Positions 1 through 8,960 of a DNA stretch of 64,000 nt are shown piece after piece; position 1 is the stretch's first letter; every line of letters begins with the position of its first letter. Origin of the DNA: Clostridia bacterium (GTDB lineage: Bacteria; Bacillota; Clostridia; Oscillospirales; Acutalibacteraceae); contig JAFULG010000003.1 in NCBI GenBank assembly GCA_017473435.1, forward strand, positions 62,001 to 126,000, in the 5' to 3' direction. The notes under the pieces were generated by a model that ran no database searches, was not told the DNA's origin, and worked only from the letters and a program-made list of their open reading frames with translations. The translations under genes were made by a program, and so were the position numbers.

Positions 1-244
1 GAATGAGAGCCATTACGTCAACTTCGCTATCCTTTGAGGTATCAACGCCCATAAGAAGCTGAATGATATCAACAACGGAGAACTCAAACTTTGTCTGTAC
101 ATTGAAGGCTTCGAGGAGTGTTGTAAGCTGGCTTAACTCCTCTGAAACGGTACCGATTGCAAAGTGGAAAAGCTTAAGCATGATACCGATTACAATTGCT
201 CCGACTGAAAGAATCGGAGTGATAATTCTGTATGCTATTTTCAT
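1..244 (-). CDS. Partial membrane-anchored protein, unknown function
   Basis: Only the N-terminal 81 codons are inside the window; the gene runs off the left edge. The start ATG at 244 follows a clear AAGGAGA ribosome site. The protein begins with a long hydrophobic stretch (MKIAYRIITPILSVGAIVIG), which looks like an uncleaved signal anchor or first membrane helix. It is followed by a segment that is not obviously membrane-spanning (EELSQLTTLLEAFNV). It starts 29 bases after the glnS stop codon, so it is probably the last gene of a gltX-glnS transcript. I do not recognise a family from this fragment. Confidence 0.6.
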   Translation of the reverse strand, partial: MKIAYRIITPILSVGAIVIGIMLKLFHFAIGTVSEELSQLTTLLEAFNVQTKFEFSVVDIIQLLMGVDTSKDSEVDVMALI

Positions 245-272
245 TTTTATGTCTCCTTATCTCTTTACTACC

Positions 273-1928
273 TTATTTCCAGGACGAGTTGAGAGCAACC
301 GTTCTGTTGAATACAAGCTTATCCTCTGTTGACGTTGTGTCAACACAGAAGTAACCCTGACGCATAAACTGGAAGGTGTCCCCTGCTTTAAGCTCATTTA
401 CGCCATCTTCAAGGCGACAGCCTGAAAGAATTGTGAGCGAATCAGGATTAAGATTGTCCTTGAAGGAGCCTGCGCTCTCATCGGAGGGATTCGGGTTAAC
501 AAAGAGTCTGTCGTAAAGTCTTGCCTCGAACTCTACGGAATTTTTTGCACTTACCCAATGAAGAGTACCCTTTACCTTTCTGCCGTCAGGTGAGTTGCCG
601 CCCTTGCTTTCGGGATCGTAGGTGCAGTGAACTGCTGTTACCTCACCGTTTTCGTCGGTGTCGTAGCCGACGCACTTAACAAAATATGCACCTCTAAGTC
701 TTACCTCATTGCCGGGGAAGAGACGGAAATACTTCCTAGGAGGCTCAATCATAAAGTCTTCCTTTTCAACAAATATTTCCTTAGAGAAGCGGATTGTTCT
801 CGTGCCCATCTCAGGTCTGTCCTGATTTACGGGAAGCTCAATTTCCTCTACCAGATCCTCAGGGTAGTTATCAATAATAACCTTGAGAGGACGGAGAACC
901 GCCATACAACGGGGAGCATTCACGTTAAGATTATCTCTTACGCAAGCCTCCAGAAGTCCGAAATCAACAACGGAAAACGCCTTTGAAACGCCTACACGGC
1001 TGATGAAATCGCGGATTGCCTCAGCGGGATAGCCTCTTCTTCTCATACCGCTGATTGTAACCATTCTCGGGTCATTCCAACCGTCAACAATACCCTCGTT
1101 AACAAGCTGTAAGCACTTACGCTTACTTGTAAGGCAGTAGTTGAGGTTTAGCCTTGCAAACTCAATCTGTCTTGAGGGAGTTTCAAAGCCGAGCTCGCGA
1201 AGGAACCAATCGTAAAGAGGTCTGTGGTTCTCAAATTCAAGGGAGCAGAGTGAATGGGTTACACCCTCTCTTGTATCTGAAATAGGATGTGCAAAGTCAT
1301 ACATAGGATATACGCACCACTTGTCACCGGTCTGATGGTGGCTTACATGAGCAATTCTGTAAATAACAGGGTCGCGCATATTGATGTTAGGTGACGCCAT
1401 ATCAATTTTTGCACGAAGCACTCTTGCACCGTCAGGAAATTCACCGTCAGTCATACGCTTGAAGAGGTCAAGGTTTTCCTCAACGCTTCTTTCACGGTAG
1501 GGACTGTTCTTACCCGGCTCTGTAAGTGTACCTCTGTACTCTCGGATTTCGTCAGCGGTGAGATCACATACATAAGCCTTACCCATTTCGATAAGCTTTA
1601 TTGCGCATTCGTAGATAAAATCGAAGTAGCTTGATGCGTAAAGCACCTTATCCCACTTGTAGCCAAGCCAGAGGATATCCTCCTTAATAGCATCAACGTA
1701 CTCAACGTCCTCCTTTGAGGGGTTTGTATCGTCAAGACGAAGATTGCAGGTACCGCCGTATTTTTCAGCAGTTGAAAAGTCAATCTGTATAGCCTTTGCG
1801 TGACCGATGTGAAGGTAGCCGTTGGGCTCGGGAGGGAAACGGGTCTGCACGTGAGTGTAAACGCCCTTTTCTAGATCTTCATCAATGAAGTCGTGTATAA
1901 AATTGGAAACGCTTGTAATTTCTTCCAT
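273..1928 (-). CDS. glnS: Glutaminyl-tRNA synthetase
   Basis: Charges tRNA-Gln with glutamine (class I synthetase, cytosol). About 551 residues, the normal bacterial length. The HIGH signature is in [15 protein letters not shown] near the N-terminus. The KMSKS-type loop appears as LTSKRKC, followed by GWNDPRM, as in characterised GlnRS enzymes. The C-terminal half has the anticodon-binding beta-barrels. The reading frame extends 26 codons further upstream, but those codons lie inside a palindromic repeat. The ATG at 1928 is preceded by AAAGGAAG and starts MEEITSVSN, so I use it. Many Firmicutes lack GlnRS and use the GatCAB amidation route, so its presence next to gltX is notable. Confidence 0.95.
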   Translation of the reverse strand: MEEITSVSNFIHDFIDEDLEKGVYTHVQTRFPPEPNGYLHIGHAKAIQIDFSTAEKYGGTCNLRLDDTNPSKEDVEYVDAIKEDILWLGYKWDKVLYASSYFDFIYECAIKLIEMGKAYVCDLTADEIREYRGTLTEPGKNSPYRERSVEENLDLFKRMTDGEFPDGARVLRAKIDMASPNINMRDPVIYRIAHVSHHQTGDKWCVYPMYDFAHPISDTREGVTHSLCSLEFENHRPLYDWFLRELGFETPSRQIEFARLNLNYCLTSKRKCLQLVNEGIVDGWNDPRMVTISGMRRRGYPAEAIRDFISRVGVSKAFSVVDFGLLEACVRDNLNVNAPRCMAVLRPLKVIIDNYPEDLVEEIELPVNQDRPEMGTRTIRFSKEIFVEKEDFMIEPPRKYFRLFPGNEVRLRGAYFVKCVGYDTDENGEVTAVHCTYDPESKGGNSPDGRKVKGTLHWVSAKNSVEFEARLYDRLFVNPNPSDESAGSFKDNLNPDSLTILSGCRLEDGVNELKAGDTFQFMRQGYFCVDTTSTEDKLVFNRTVALNSSWK

Positions 1929-1956
1929 TGTGTTCTTCCTTTCTGTGTTGTTGGGA

Positions 1957-2079
1957 CCCTCTCCGTCAGACCTACGGTCTGCCACCTCTCCCGAAGGGAG
2001 AGGCAAGATTTTATTCTCACCTTATTTACAAGGCGTGGCTCTCCCTATGGGAGAGCTGTCACGAAGTGACTGAGAGGGC
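1957..2079. repeat. Palindromic interspersed element between gltX and glnS
   Basis: About 123 bases bounded by imperfect inverted ends, CCCTCTCCGTCA on the left and the reverse complement of CCCTCTCAGTCA on the right (11 of 12 match). Inside are four hairpins in mirrored order: GACC-TAC-GGTC, CCTCTCCC-GA-GGGAGAGG, GCTCTCCC-TAT-GGGAGAGC and GTCAC-GAA-GTGAC. No open frame of its own. It lengthens the glnS frame artificially. It resembles REP/MITE-type elements of gut Clostridia. Confidence 0.75.
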
Positions 2080-2090
2080 ATTTTTCAGGA

Positions 2091-3746
2091 TTATCCCTTA
2101 TAAAACTCCATTGCCACGCTGAGTCTTGCCTTTACCTTATCCTCACCGAGAAGGCTCATAATAGCCCAAAGGTCAGGAGTGTTTCTTCTGCCGGTAACAG
2201 CAATTCTGATTACCGTTGAAACATCACCGACGTGACCCTTGAAGGCTTCGGGATTTTTCTTGTACTCCTTGACATTGGGAGTATAGCCGAGGGGCTCACA
2301 CAGAGCCTTTATACGGTCGAACCATCCCTGCTTGTCATCAGCGGCAGTATATTCCTTAAGGTATGCTTCAAGAATTTCGGCTGCAGCTTCCTTTGTAAGA
2401 TTTTCGGGAAGCTCATAATTCTTCTCGTAGATTTCATCAAAGAAATAGCTGATGTAGTCCTTGACCTCGCTGAAGCAGGCAATGTCCTTACGGGGCTTGG
2501 GGCCCTCACGGTCAATATTGAGAATATTTACGGAGAATTCCTCATCTCTTGTGAGAAGCTCATAAAGCTCCTTGTCGTATTCCTTTGCCCAGGCGACGGT
2601 ATAATCATAAACCTTTTTCGCATTCATTACGGAGATTACATTTTTGCTTACGTCGTTAAGCTTAACCATATCGAAAAGAGCACCTGAAACGCTCATCTTC
2701 TTGAGATTGAAGGGGAAGGTGTCGATATCGGCATCCTTGTTTATCTTTCTCCAGTCCTCGAAGTTAGAGTTCATAAGAGTCATAATGTACTCGTTTACGC
2801 TCTCCTTGGGATAACCCTGCTCAACGTAGAAGGTAACTGCTGCTTCGGGGTCCTTACGCTTACTGAGCTTACGCTTGCCGCCGTTTTCCTCCTTCATAAT
2901 AGGAGCAACGTGAGCGTATTTCGGCACCTTGAAGCCAAGGCACTTGAAAAGCTGGAGGTGAATGGGACAGCTTGACATCCACTCGTCACCGCGGACAACG
3001 TGAGTTGTTCTCATAAGGTGGTCGTCAACTGCGTGAGCAAAGTGATAGGTAGGAATACCGTCGGATTTGAGAAGAACAACATCCTGCACATTTTCGGGCA
3101 TTTCAATTTTGCCCTTTATCATATCGTCGAAGAAGCATTTTTTCTCTGCATCACCGGGGCTTCTGAGACGGAGTGTCCACTGCTTACCCTCGGCAAGATT
3201 CTTTTCGATATCAGAGAGTGTGAGATTGCGGCATTTTGCATAAGGTCCCCAATAGCCCTTCTGAGGCTCATTTTCCTGCTGAGCTCTGATTTCATCAAGC
3301 TCCTCTGCACTGCAGAAGCAGGGATAAGCAAGACCTTCGGAAACGAGCTGCTTTGCATAAACGTGGTAAATATCCTTACGCTTGCTCTGATAATAGGGGC
3401 CGTAGTCACCCTTTTCAATGTCTTCACCTACAACACCCTCGTCGGCAACAACATCAAAGGCTTCAAGGCCCTTGAGCATTACCTCAATGGCACCCTCAAC
3501 CTTACGCTTCTGATCGGTGTCCTCAACACGGACAAAGAAGATACCGTCTGTTACCTTTGCGGTTTTGTATGCAACCATACCTGCAAAGAGGTTACCGAAG
3601 TGGAGGAAGCCTGTAGGAGAGGGAGCAAGGCGTGTTACTCTTGCGCCTTCCTTGAGGTTTCTTGGAGGAAACATCTCTTCCATATCGGCAGGGGTTTTTG
3701 TTATATTAGGAAATAAAAGCTCGGCGAGCTTAAGATTATCGTTCAT
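2091..3746 (-). CDS. gltX: Glutamate--tRNA ligase
   Basis: Attaches glutamate to tRNA-Glu (class I synthetase). 551 residues, typical of the longer clostridial GluRS form. The HIGH-type motif is LHFGN in SPTGFLHFGNLFAG, and the KMSKS-type motif is KRKLSKRKDPEA. The WMSSCPIHLQLF region matches the Rossmann core of GluRS/GlnRS. The start ATG at 3746 follows an AGGAGG site. A sigma-A-like promoter lies about 50 bases upstream. glnS follows downstream after the palindromic element. Because glnS is also present this enzyme may be discriminating, which cannot be judged from sequence alone. Confidence 0.95.
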   Translation of the reverse strand: MNDNLKLAELLFPNITKTPADMEEMFPPRNLKEGARVTRLAPSPTGFLHFGNLFAGMVAYKTAKVTDGIFFVRVEDTDQKRKVEGAIEVMLKGLEAFDVVADEGVVGEDIEKGDYGPYYQSKRKDIYHVYAKQLVSEGLAYPCFCSAEELDEIRAQQENEPQKGYWGPYAKCRNLTLSDIEKNLAEGKQWTLRLRSPGDAEKKCFFDDMIKGKIEMPENVQDVVLLKSDGIPTYHFAHAVDDHLMRTTHVVRGDEWMSSCPIHLQLFKCLGFKVPKYAHVAPIMKEENGGKRKLSKRKDPEAAVTFYVEQGYPKESVNEYIMTLMNSNFEDWRKINKDADIDTFPFNLKKMSVSGALFDMVKLNDVSKNVISVMNAKKVYDYTVAWAKEYDKELYELLTRDEEFSVNILNIDREGPKPRKDIACFSEVKDYISYFFDEIYEKNYELPENLTKEAAAEILEAYLKEYTAADDKQGWFDRIKALCEPLGYTPNVKEYKKNPEAFKGHVGDVSTVIRIAVTGRRNTPDLWAIMSLLGEDKVKARLSVAMEFYKG

Positions 3747-3794
3747 TTTAATCCTCCTGACAAATTGGCATAATAACAGATTATAATTCAGTAT

Positions 3795-3823
3795 ATTATC
3801 TCAAATTTTGTAAGAAAATTCAA
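3795..3823 (-). promoter_or_regulatory. Probable sigma-A promoter for gltX
   Basis: On the minus strand TTGAAT (3823-3818) and GATAAT (3800-3795) are separated by exactly 17 bases. The site lies about 50 bases upstream of the gltX start. Confidence 0.55.
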
Positions 3824-3843
3824 GAGGTTAGAAGAAAAAATGT

Positions 3844-4006
3844 AAAGTTCTTTTGTTTCTTTTCTTACAAGAAAAGAAAGCCCGACCGGCGAGGTCATAA
3901 ATAAAACGGAATAAAAAACTTATTGTGTGATCAAATCCTGTGCTTATCATTCTCGCTCGCCGCGTGGCATTACTTTTTTTGTAAAAAAAGTAATCAAAAA
4001 AACTTT
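3844..4006. repeat. MITE-like element with ~50-base inverted ends
   Basis: The left end reads AAAGTTCTTTTGTTTC and continues into a CAAGAAAAG palindrome and CGGCGAGG. The right end is the reverse complement of a closely similar sequence (CTCGCCGCG, then AAAGTAAT, then AACTTT). Related copies occur near 27374-27421 and 52979-53031. The 63-codon frame across it encodes only repeat sequence. It fills most of the 336-base gap between rplQ and gltX. Confidence 0.65.
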
Positions 4007-4023
4007 GATTTTCACCCACGGAT

Positions 4024-4058
4024 ACAAAAAAATCCCACCTGCTTAAGCAGATGGGATT
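4024..4058 (-). terminator. Terminator of the S10-spc-alpha operon
   Basis: On the minus strand AATCCCATCTGCTT pairs with AAGCAGGTGGGATT (14 bp, one G-T pair) and is followed by TTTTTTT. It lies about 25 bases after the rplQ stop codon. Confidence 0.9.
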
Positions 4059-4082
4059 TTAATCAGTATTAACTCTGTATCA

Positions 4083-4424
4083 TCAGATGAGCTCAATGAT
4101 GCACATCTCAGCAGCGTCACCGCGACGGGGACCTGTCTTGATGATACGGCAGTAACCGCCGTTTACGTCCTTATACTTGGGGCTGATTTCGTCGAAGAGC
4201 TTCTTTACTACATCTTCCTTTGTGATGTATGCAAGAGCCTGACGCTTGTTGTGAAGGCTGTCCACTTTACCGAGAGTAATCATTTTCTCAGCCATAGCGC
4301 GAACTTCCTTAGCCCTTGTAACGGTGGTTTCAATGCTGCCTTTCTCTAAGAGATAAGTTACCATTCCTCTGAGCATAGCGTTTCTATGGTCGCTAGTTCT
4401 GCCGAGCTTTCTGGTACCTGCCAT
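4083..4424 (-). CDS. rplQ: 50S ribosomal protein L17
   Basis: Large-subunit protein near the peptide exit tunnel. 113 residues, the short bacterial form without a C-terminal extension. It begins [20 protein letters not shown], the family's diagnostic N-terminus, and contains [11 protein letters not shown]. It is the last gene of the ribosomal operon, 30 bases after rpoA, and a strong intrinsic terminator follows. Its position after rpoA is the standard alpha-operon order. Confidence 0.97.
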   Translation of the reverse strand: MAGTRKLGRTSDHRNAMLRGMVTYLLEKGSIETTVTRAKEVRAMAEKMITLGKVDSLHNKRQALAYITKEDVVKKLFDEISPKYKDVNGGYCRIIKTGPRRGDAAEMCIIELI

Positions 4425-4454
4425 TTGAAATCACTCCTTTACTGTAGAATGTTA

Positions 4455-5405
4455 TTATTCGTCTTCGCTGCGAAGATCAAGACCGAATGAATGAAGCTTG
4501 TTGATAACTTCATCAAGGGACTTCTTACCAAGGTTACGAACCTTCATCATATCGTCCTCTGTCTTGTTTGTAAGATCTTCAACAGTGTTGATGCCTGCAC
4601 GCTTCAAGCAGTTGAATGAACGTACCGACAAATCAAGTTCCTCAATAGTCATCTCGAGAACCTTTTCCTTGGCGTCTTCGCCCTTATCAACCATTATCTC
4701 TGTGTCGTATGCCTCACCTGAGAGGTCGCCGAACAAAGCGAGATGTTCGTTGAGAAACTTGGCACCGAGTGAAACAGCTTCTGTGGCTGTTATTGTACCG
4801 TTTGTCCACACTTCAAGTGTGAGCTTGTCAAAGCCAATTTCTTGGCCGACACGAATGTCGTCAATAGTATAATTTGCCTTGAGAATCGGAGTGTAGATTG
4901 AGTCAATCGCAATTACACCGATAACAGGCTGCATGAGCTTCTTGTTCTGCTCAGCCGATACATATCCACGACCCTTGTTAACAGTGAGTTCCATATTGAT
5001 GTGAGCGTCCTTGTCAAGGGTGCAGATGTGATATTCGGGGTTGATAATTTCAACTTCTGAATCACATTTGATGTCGCCTGCAAGAACTTCGCCTTCGCCG
5101 CTTGCATCAATGTAAACTGTTTTGGGGCCTTCACCGTGAATCTTGAGGATTACGTTCTTAAGGTTGAGAATGATTTCAGTAACATCCTCTTTTACACCGG
5201 GAACGGTGGAGAACTCATGAAGAACGCCGTCAATCTTAACACTGGTGATTGCGTAGCCGGGAAGTGATGAGAGAAGAATTCTTCTCAGGCTGTTGCCGAG
5301 TGTCACACCATAGCCACGCTCTAACGGCTCAACGATAATCTTACCGTAGGTACCGTCAGCTGCTAATTCTGCAGTTTCGATTCTGGGCTTTTCAATGCCT
5401 ATCAT
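4455..5405 (-). CDS. rpoA: RNA polymerase alpha subunit
   Basis: Nucleates assembly of RNA polymerase and, through its C-terminal domain, contacts UP elements and activators. 316 residues, near the usual 314-330. The N-terminal dimerisation domain shows [20 protein letters not shown]. The C-terminal domain shows the helix-hairpin-helix segment [13 protein letters not shown], then [12 protein letters not shown]. It sits between rpsD and rplQ, as in other alpha operons. Confidence 0.98.
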   Translation of the reverse strand: MIGIEKPRIETAELAADGTYGKIIVEPLERGYGVTLGNSLRRILLSSLPGYAITSVKIDGVLHEFSTVPGVKEDVTEIILNLKNVILKIHGEGPKTVYIDASGEGEVLAGDIKCDSEVEIINPEYHICTLDKDAHINMELTVNKGRGYVSAEQNKKLMQPVIGVIAIDSIYTPILKANYTIDDIRVGQEIGFDKLTLEVWTNGTITATEAVSLGAKFLNEHLALFGDLSGEAYDTEIMVDKGEDAKEKVLEMTIEELDLSVRSFNCLKRAGINTVEDLTNKTEDDMMKVRNLGKKSLDEVINKLHSFGLDLRSEDE

Positions 5406-5463
5406 GCAAAACCCTCCTTATTCTATTGTGGATGTGTTTACGGGTTATCCCGTGATTAAACTA

Positions 5464-6090
5464 TTACTTAGAATAGAATTCGACGATAAGGTGTTCTTCA
5501 ACGGGAGCATTGATCTGCTCACGATCGGGAAGAGCAACAACCTTAGCTTCGAGGTTTTCACGGTTAACATCGAGCCAAGCGGGAACGGGTCTTGATGCGT
5601 TTGCTTCAAGAACAGCCTTGATCTTTACGCTGTCGCGGCTCTTTGCTTTGATTGAAACGATGTCACCGGCCTTGAGAAGGTATGAAGGAATGTCAACCTT
5701 TTTGCCGTTAACAGTAAAGTGTGCGTGTGTTACAAGCTGTCTTGCTTCAGCTCTTGAAGAAGCCCAGCCGAGTGTGTAAACTACGTTATCAAGACGGCTT
5801 TCGCAGATACGAAGAAGGTTGTCACCGGTAACGCCGGTCTTCTTTTCAGCCATAATGAAGTACTTATGGAACTGACCTTCCTGAACACCGTAGTAACGTC
5901 TAGCCTGCTGCTTTGCACGAAGCTGAAGGCCATACTCAGAATTCTTTTTGCGGCTCTGGCCATGCTGACCGGGAGCGTAGGAACGACGCTCAAAAGCACA
6001 TTTGCCTGTGTAGCATCTGTCGCCCTTTAAAAAGAGCTTCTTACCCTCGCGGCGGCACATCTTACATACCGCACCTGTATATCTTGCCAT
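5464..6090 (-). CDS. rpsD: 30S ribosomal protein S4
   Basis: Primary 16S rRNA-binding protein that starts 30S body assembly. 208 residues. It is the zinc-binding version: Cys9, Cys12, Cys26 and Cys31 lie in [10 protein letters not shown] and DRCYTGKC. The S4 RNA-binding domain begins around [26 protein letters not shown] precedes the ATG. In many bacteria S4 represses the alpha operon; no recognisable S4 site was seen before rpsM here. Confidence 0.97.
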   Translation of the reverse strand: MARYTGAVCKMCRREGKKLFLKGDRCYTGKCAFERRSYAPGQHGQSRKKNSEYGLQLRAKQQARRYYGVQEGQFHKYFIMAEKKTGVTGDNLLRICESRLDNVVYTLGWASSRAEARQLVTHAHFTVNGKKVDIPSYLLKAGDIVSIKAKSRDSVKIKAVLEANASRPVPAWLDVNRENLEAKVVALPDREQINAPVEEHLIVEFYSK

Positions 6091-6105
6091 ACGTTTGTAC
6101 CTCCG

Positions 6106-6507
6106 TTATACGCGTCTTCTTTTCGGGGGACGGCAGCCATTGTGGGGAATGGGAGTAACGTCTTTGATCATTGTTACTTCCAGACCTGCTGTCTGTAAAG
6201 CTCTGATAGCAGCTTCACGACCAGCACCGGGTCCCTTAACATATACTTCAACGGTCTTCATGCCGTGTTCGATTGCAGCCTTTGCAGCTGTTTCAGCAGC
6301 TGTCTGAGCAGCAAAGGGGGTGGATTTTCTTGAGCCTCTGAAGCCCATTTCACCGGCACTTGCCCATGACACTGCGTTACCCTGCATATCAGTGATGGTA
6401 ACGATTGTGTTGTTGAAGGTGGATTGGATATGGGCGGCACCGCGGTCAATGTTCTTGCGCTCACGGCGACGACGAATTGTGGTAGCCTTTTTAGCAACCT
6501 TTGCCAT
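6106..6507 (-). CDS. rpsK: 30S ribosomal protein S11
   Basis: Platform protein of the small subunit, near the 3' end of 16S rRNA and the E site. 133 residues. Diagnostic segments are [33 protein letters not shown] and [15 protein letters not shown] at the C-terminus. It lies 18 bases after rpsM and 15 before rpsD, within the alpha-operon part of the cluster. Confidence 0.97.
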   Translation of the reverse strand: MAKVAKKATTIRRRRERKNIDRGAAHIQSTFNNTIVTITDMQGNAVSWASAGEMGFRGSRKSTPFAAQTAAETAAKAAIEHGMKTVEVYVKGPGAGREAAIRALQTAGLEVTMIKDVTPIPHNGCRPPKRRRV

Positions 6508-6525
6508 AATGGTATCCTCCTTAGA

Positions 6526-6894
6526 TTATTTCTTCTTATTGGCGATTGTCTTCTTGGGACCCTTACGAGTACGAGCGTTTGTCTTTGAACGCTGACCTCT
6601 TACGGGAAGGCCCTTTCTGTGGCGAACACCACGGTAGCAACCAATTTCAATAAGTCTTTTGATATCGAATGCTGTTTCTCTTCTGAGGTCACCTTCAACC
6701 TTTACGTTACGGTCGATGTACTCACGAAGCTTGGAAACGTCGTCCTCGGTAAGATCCTTAACTCTTGTGTCGGGATTGATACCTGTTGCAGCAACGATAT
6801 CTGTAGCGGTTTTACGACCAATACCAAAGATGTAAGTAAGAGCAATTTCAATTCTCTTATCTCTGGGAAGGTCAACACCTGAAATACGAGCCAT
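6526..6894 (-). CDS. rpsM: 30S ribosomal protein S13
   Basis: Head protein of the small subunit, contacting P-site tRNA and the L5 bridge. 122 residues. It begins [21 protein letters not shown], and the basic tail has RGLPVRGQ-type residues ([18 protein letters not shown]). An AGGAGG site precedes the ATG. First ribosomal gene after rpmJ, as in the usual infA-rpmJ-rpsM-rpsK-rpsD order. Confidence 0.97.
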   Translation of the reverse strand: MARISGVDLPRDKRIEIALTYIFGIGRKTATDIVAATGINPDTRVKDLTEDDVSKLREYIDRNVKVEGDLRRETAFDIKRLIEIGCYRGVRHRKGLPVRGQRSKTNARTRKGPKKTIANKKK

Positions 6895-6925
6895 TTGTTA
6901 AGCCTCCTTATTTACGGGCGTCAGA

Positions 6926-7039
6926 TTAGCCCTGACGCTGCTTGTGTTTGGGATTTTCGCAGATAACCATGATCTTGCCTTTACGCTTGATTACCTTGCA
7001 CTTTTCACATATCTTTTTTACAGAAGGTCTGACTTTCAT
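6926..7039 (-). CDS. rpmJ: 50S ribosomal protein L36
   Basis: Smallest large-subunit protein: 37 residues, starting [20 protein letters not shown]. It carries the zinc ligands of the C+ form (Cys11, Cys14, Cys27, His32), so it is not the zinc-independent paralogue used under zinc limitation. The gene is shorter than usual gene-finder cut-offs. The start ATG at 7039 follows AAAGGAGG. It lies between infA and rpsM, its standard position. Confidence 0.95.
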   Translation of the reverse strand: MKVRPSVKKICEKCKVIKRKGKIMVICENPKHKQRQG

Positions 7040-7072
7040 AGGATTGCCTCCTTTAAATTCAAACTGTCAGGT

Positions 7073-7291
7073 TTATTTTGATCTCCATGTAATGCGTCCG
7101 CGGGTCAGGTCATATGGAGACATTTCGACTGTGACCTTATCACCGGGAAGGATACGAATGTAATTCATTCTGAGCTTTCCCGATATATGCGCTAAAATTT
7201 TGTGACCGTTTTCGAGTTCGACCTGGAAGGTTGCGTTGGGAAGTGCCTCAACAACTGTTCCTTCGATTTCGATCATATCCTGTTTTGACAT
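7073..7291 (-). CDS. infA: Translation initiation factor IF-1
   Basis: Binds the 30S A site during initiation. 72 residues, one S1-like OB fold, starting [20 protein letters not shown] and ending in the typical [10 protein letters not shown]. It starts four bases after the stop codon of the small KOW protein gene, which suggests translational coupling. Confidence 0.97.
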   Translation of the reverse strand: MSKQDMIEIEGTVVEALPNATFQVELENGHKILAHISGKLRMNYIRILPGDKVTVEMSPYDLTRGRITWRSK

Positions 7292-7295
7292 AACT

Positions 7296-7544
7296 TTAAC
7301 CCCCTGGGTTCGCTATTTTATTAAGCTGTTTTCTGATGCTCCGGTTTGTTGCCATTGAGTGTTCATCGAGAACAAATTGAGTTTTCTCAAGGTGCTTAGG
7401 ATTTTTTGCCTTAGGCTTTTCCAGCCTTCTGCCCTTTCCGTTACACACCATAACTCTTTTTCCGTCAAAGTCCGTAACCGTAAGCAGCTCACCTTTATCG
7501 TGACCTGCAACGGAAACCAGAACCTGTCCCTTCACATATTCCAT
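7296..7544 (-). CDS. KOW-domain RNA-binding protein (L14e/RplN-like, Clostridia)
   Basis: 82 residues if it starts at the ATG at 7544 ([19 protein letters not shown]). The frame also has an ATG two codons earlier at 7550, but AAGGTG lies only one base from that codon and seven from the one chosen. The N-terminal ~35 residues are a KOW motif ([18 protein letters not shown]), which binds RNA in several ribosomal proteins. The rest is basic ([16 protein letters not shown]). Small KOW genes at this place between map and infA are common in Clostridia. The exact role is not established, but the context suggests ribosome function. Confidence 0.8.
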   Translation of the reverse strand: MEYVKGQVLVSVAGHDKGELLTVTDFDGKRVMVCNGKGRRLEKPKAKNPKHLEKTQFVLDEHSMATNRSIRKQLNKIANPGG

Positions 7545-7555
7545 TCTCATTCACC

Positions 7556-8305
7556 TTAAGGCTGTGTGAGAATTACGGGGCCGTCCTTTGTGATAGCCAC
7601 TGTATGCTCAAAATGTGCGGAAAGCTTTCCGTCAAGGGTCTTTACCGTCCATCCGTCGGGGAGGACCTTCACCCTTGCAGTACCTTGATTGATCATCGGC
7701 TCAATAGCGAGTGTCATGCCCGGTAACAGGCGTACGCCTCGGCCGGCTGTGCCGAAATTCGGCACACTGGGATCTTCATGTAATGCCTTACCGATGCCGT
7801 GTCCGGTATACTCACGGACCACACCGTAGCCTTGTTCTTCGCAAAAGCTCTGAACCGCATAGGCTATATCACCGATTTTGCCGCCGGGAACCGCAGCCTC
7901 GATTGCCTTATAAAGACTCTCTCGGGTTACGTCCATCAGCCGCTTTGCCTCATCGGAGATTTCTCCGCAAGCAAAAGTGGCGGCATTGTCGCCGTTATAG
8001 CCGGCTATTTTCGCTCCCAGGTCAATGGAAACAATGTCCCCTGACTTAAGGATGCGTTTTTTATCAGGTATTCCATGAATGACCTCATCATTTATGGAAA
8101 TGCATGCAGTAGCCGGGAAACCGTACAAGCCAAGGAAGTTAGGTTCAGCTCCCTGACTTTTGATGTAATCATAGGCGATCTTGTCAATCTCCCAGGTTGA
8201 AATACCCGGTCTGACCGCCTCTCCGGCCACCTTGAGCGCTCCTGCTGATATCCTGCAGGCTTCCTTCATCAAAGCAAGCTCGCGGGATGTTTTGAGCACT
8301 ATCAT
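7556..8305 (-). CDS. map: Methionine aminopeptidase, type I
   Basis: Removes the initiator methionine from new proteins; a cytosolic dinuclear metalloenzyme. 249 residues without the N-terminal zinc-finger extension. Visible metal-site segments: SIDLGAKIAGYNGDNAATF (first Asp ligands), GHGIGKALHEDPSVPNFG (His ligand), IEPMINQG (Glu ligand) and AHFEHTVAI (last Glu). Two bases separate it from adk, and its stop codon sits just before the KOW gene start. Confidence 0.97.
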   Translation of the reverse strand: MIVLKTSRELALMKEACRISAGALKVAGEAVRPGISTWEIDKIAYDYIKSQGAEPNFLGLYGFPATACISINDEVIHGIPDKKRILKSGDIVSIDLGAKIAGYNGDNAATFACGEISDEAKRLMDVTRESLYKAIEAAVPGGKIGDIAYAVQSFCEEQGYGVVREYTGHGIGKALHEDPSVPNFGTAGRGVRLLPGMTLAIEPMINQGTARVKVLPDGWTVKTLDGKLSAHFEHTVAITKDGPVILTQP

Positions 8306-8307
8306 GC

Positions 8308-8940
8308 TTATTCCTCCAATGCTTTAAGGACAAGGGCTGATGTATCAGCAACCTCTTCCTGTCCCTCTACGATGAAGAGCTTACCCTTCTTTTCGTAGAA
8401 ATCCTTAAGCGGCTCGGTCTGACTGTGATATACATCAAGTCTTTCCTTAACCGTGTTGGGATGGTCGTCAGCTCTGATGATAAGCTCTGCACCGCAAGCG
8501 TTGCAGATGCCATCCTTTTCAGGCTTCTTGTAGAGAAGGTGATATGAATTACCGCAAGCGGGGCATACTCTTCTGCCACTCATTCTCAGGACGATTTTTT
8601 CATCGGGAACCTCGATGTCGATAACCTTATCAATTTCGATGCCCATTTCGTCAAGAGCCTCAGCCTGAGGGATTGTTCTGGGGAAGCCGTCAAGGATGAA
8701 GCCGTTATTGCAATCATCCTCGCTGAGGCGTTCCTTTATGATTCCGATAACAACGTCATCGGGTACGAGCTGACCTGCGTCAATGAATTCCTTGGCTTTG
8801 AGTCCCATTTCTGTGCCGTTCTTAAGAGCTGCACGGATAATGTTACCTGTTGAGATGGTGGGGATTGAAAGCTTTTCGCAGATGAATTCTGCCTGTGTGC
8901 CTTTACCTGCACCGGGTGCACCTAAAAGAATTAACTTCAT
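8308..8940 (-). CDS. adk: Adenylate kinase
   Basis: Interconverts AMP and ATP with two ADP, maintaining adenylate balance. 210 residues. P-loop GAPGAGKGTQ at the N-terminus, DGFPRT in the core, and a long LID domain with four cysteines (CPACGNSYH and CNACGAEL), the zinc-binding LID common in Gram-positive bacteria. It lies between secY and map, the standard Firmicutes arrangement. Confidence 0.97.
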   Translation of the reverse strand: MKLILLGAPGAGKGTQAEFICEKLSIPTISTGNIIRAALKNGTEMGLKAKEFIDAGQLVPDDVVIGIIKERLSEDDCNNGFILDGFPRTIPQAEALDEMGIEIDKVIDIEVPDEKIVLRMSGRRVCPACGNSYHLLYKKPEKDGICNACGAELIIRADDHPNTVKERLDVYHSQTEPLKDFYEKKGKLFIVEGQEEVADTSALVLKALEE

Positions 8941-8960
8941 GGTTACGTCTCCTTTATTAA

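Noticed and set aside
3000-3716. 238-codon plus-strand frame opposite gltX
   Set aside because: A shadow of the gltX coding strand; Cys-rich and lacking a start site.
3828-4019. 63-codon minus-strand frame
   Set aside because: Entirely inside the 3844-4006 repeat; the peptide is repeat-derived basic sequence.
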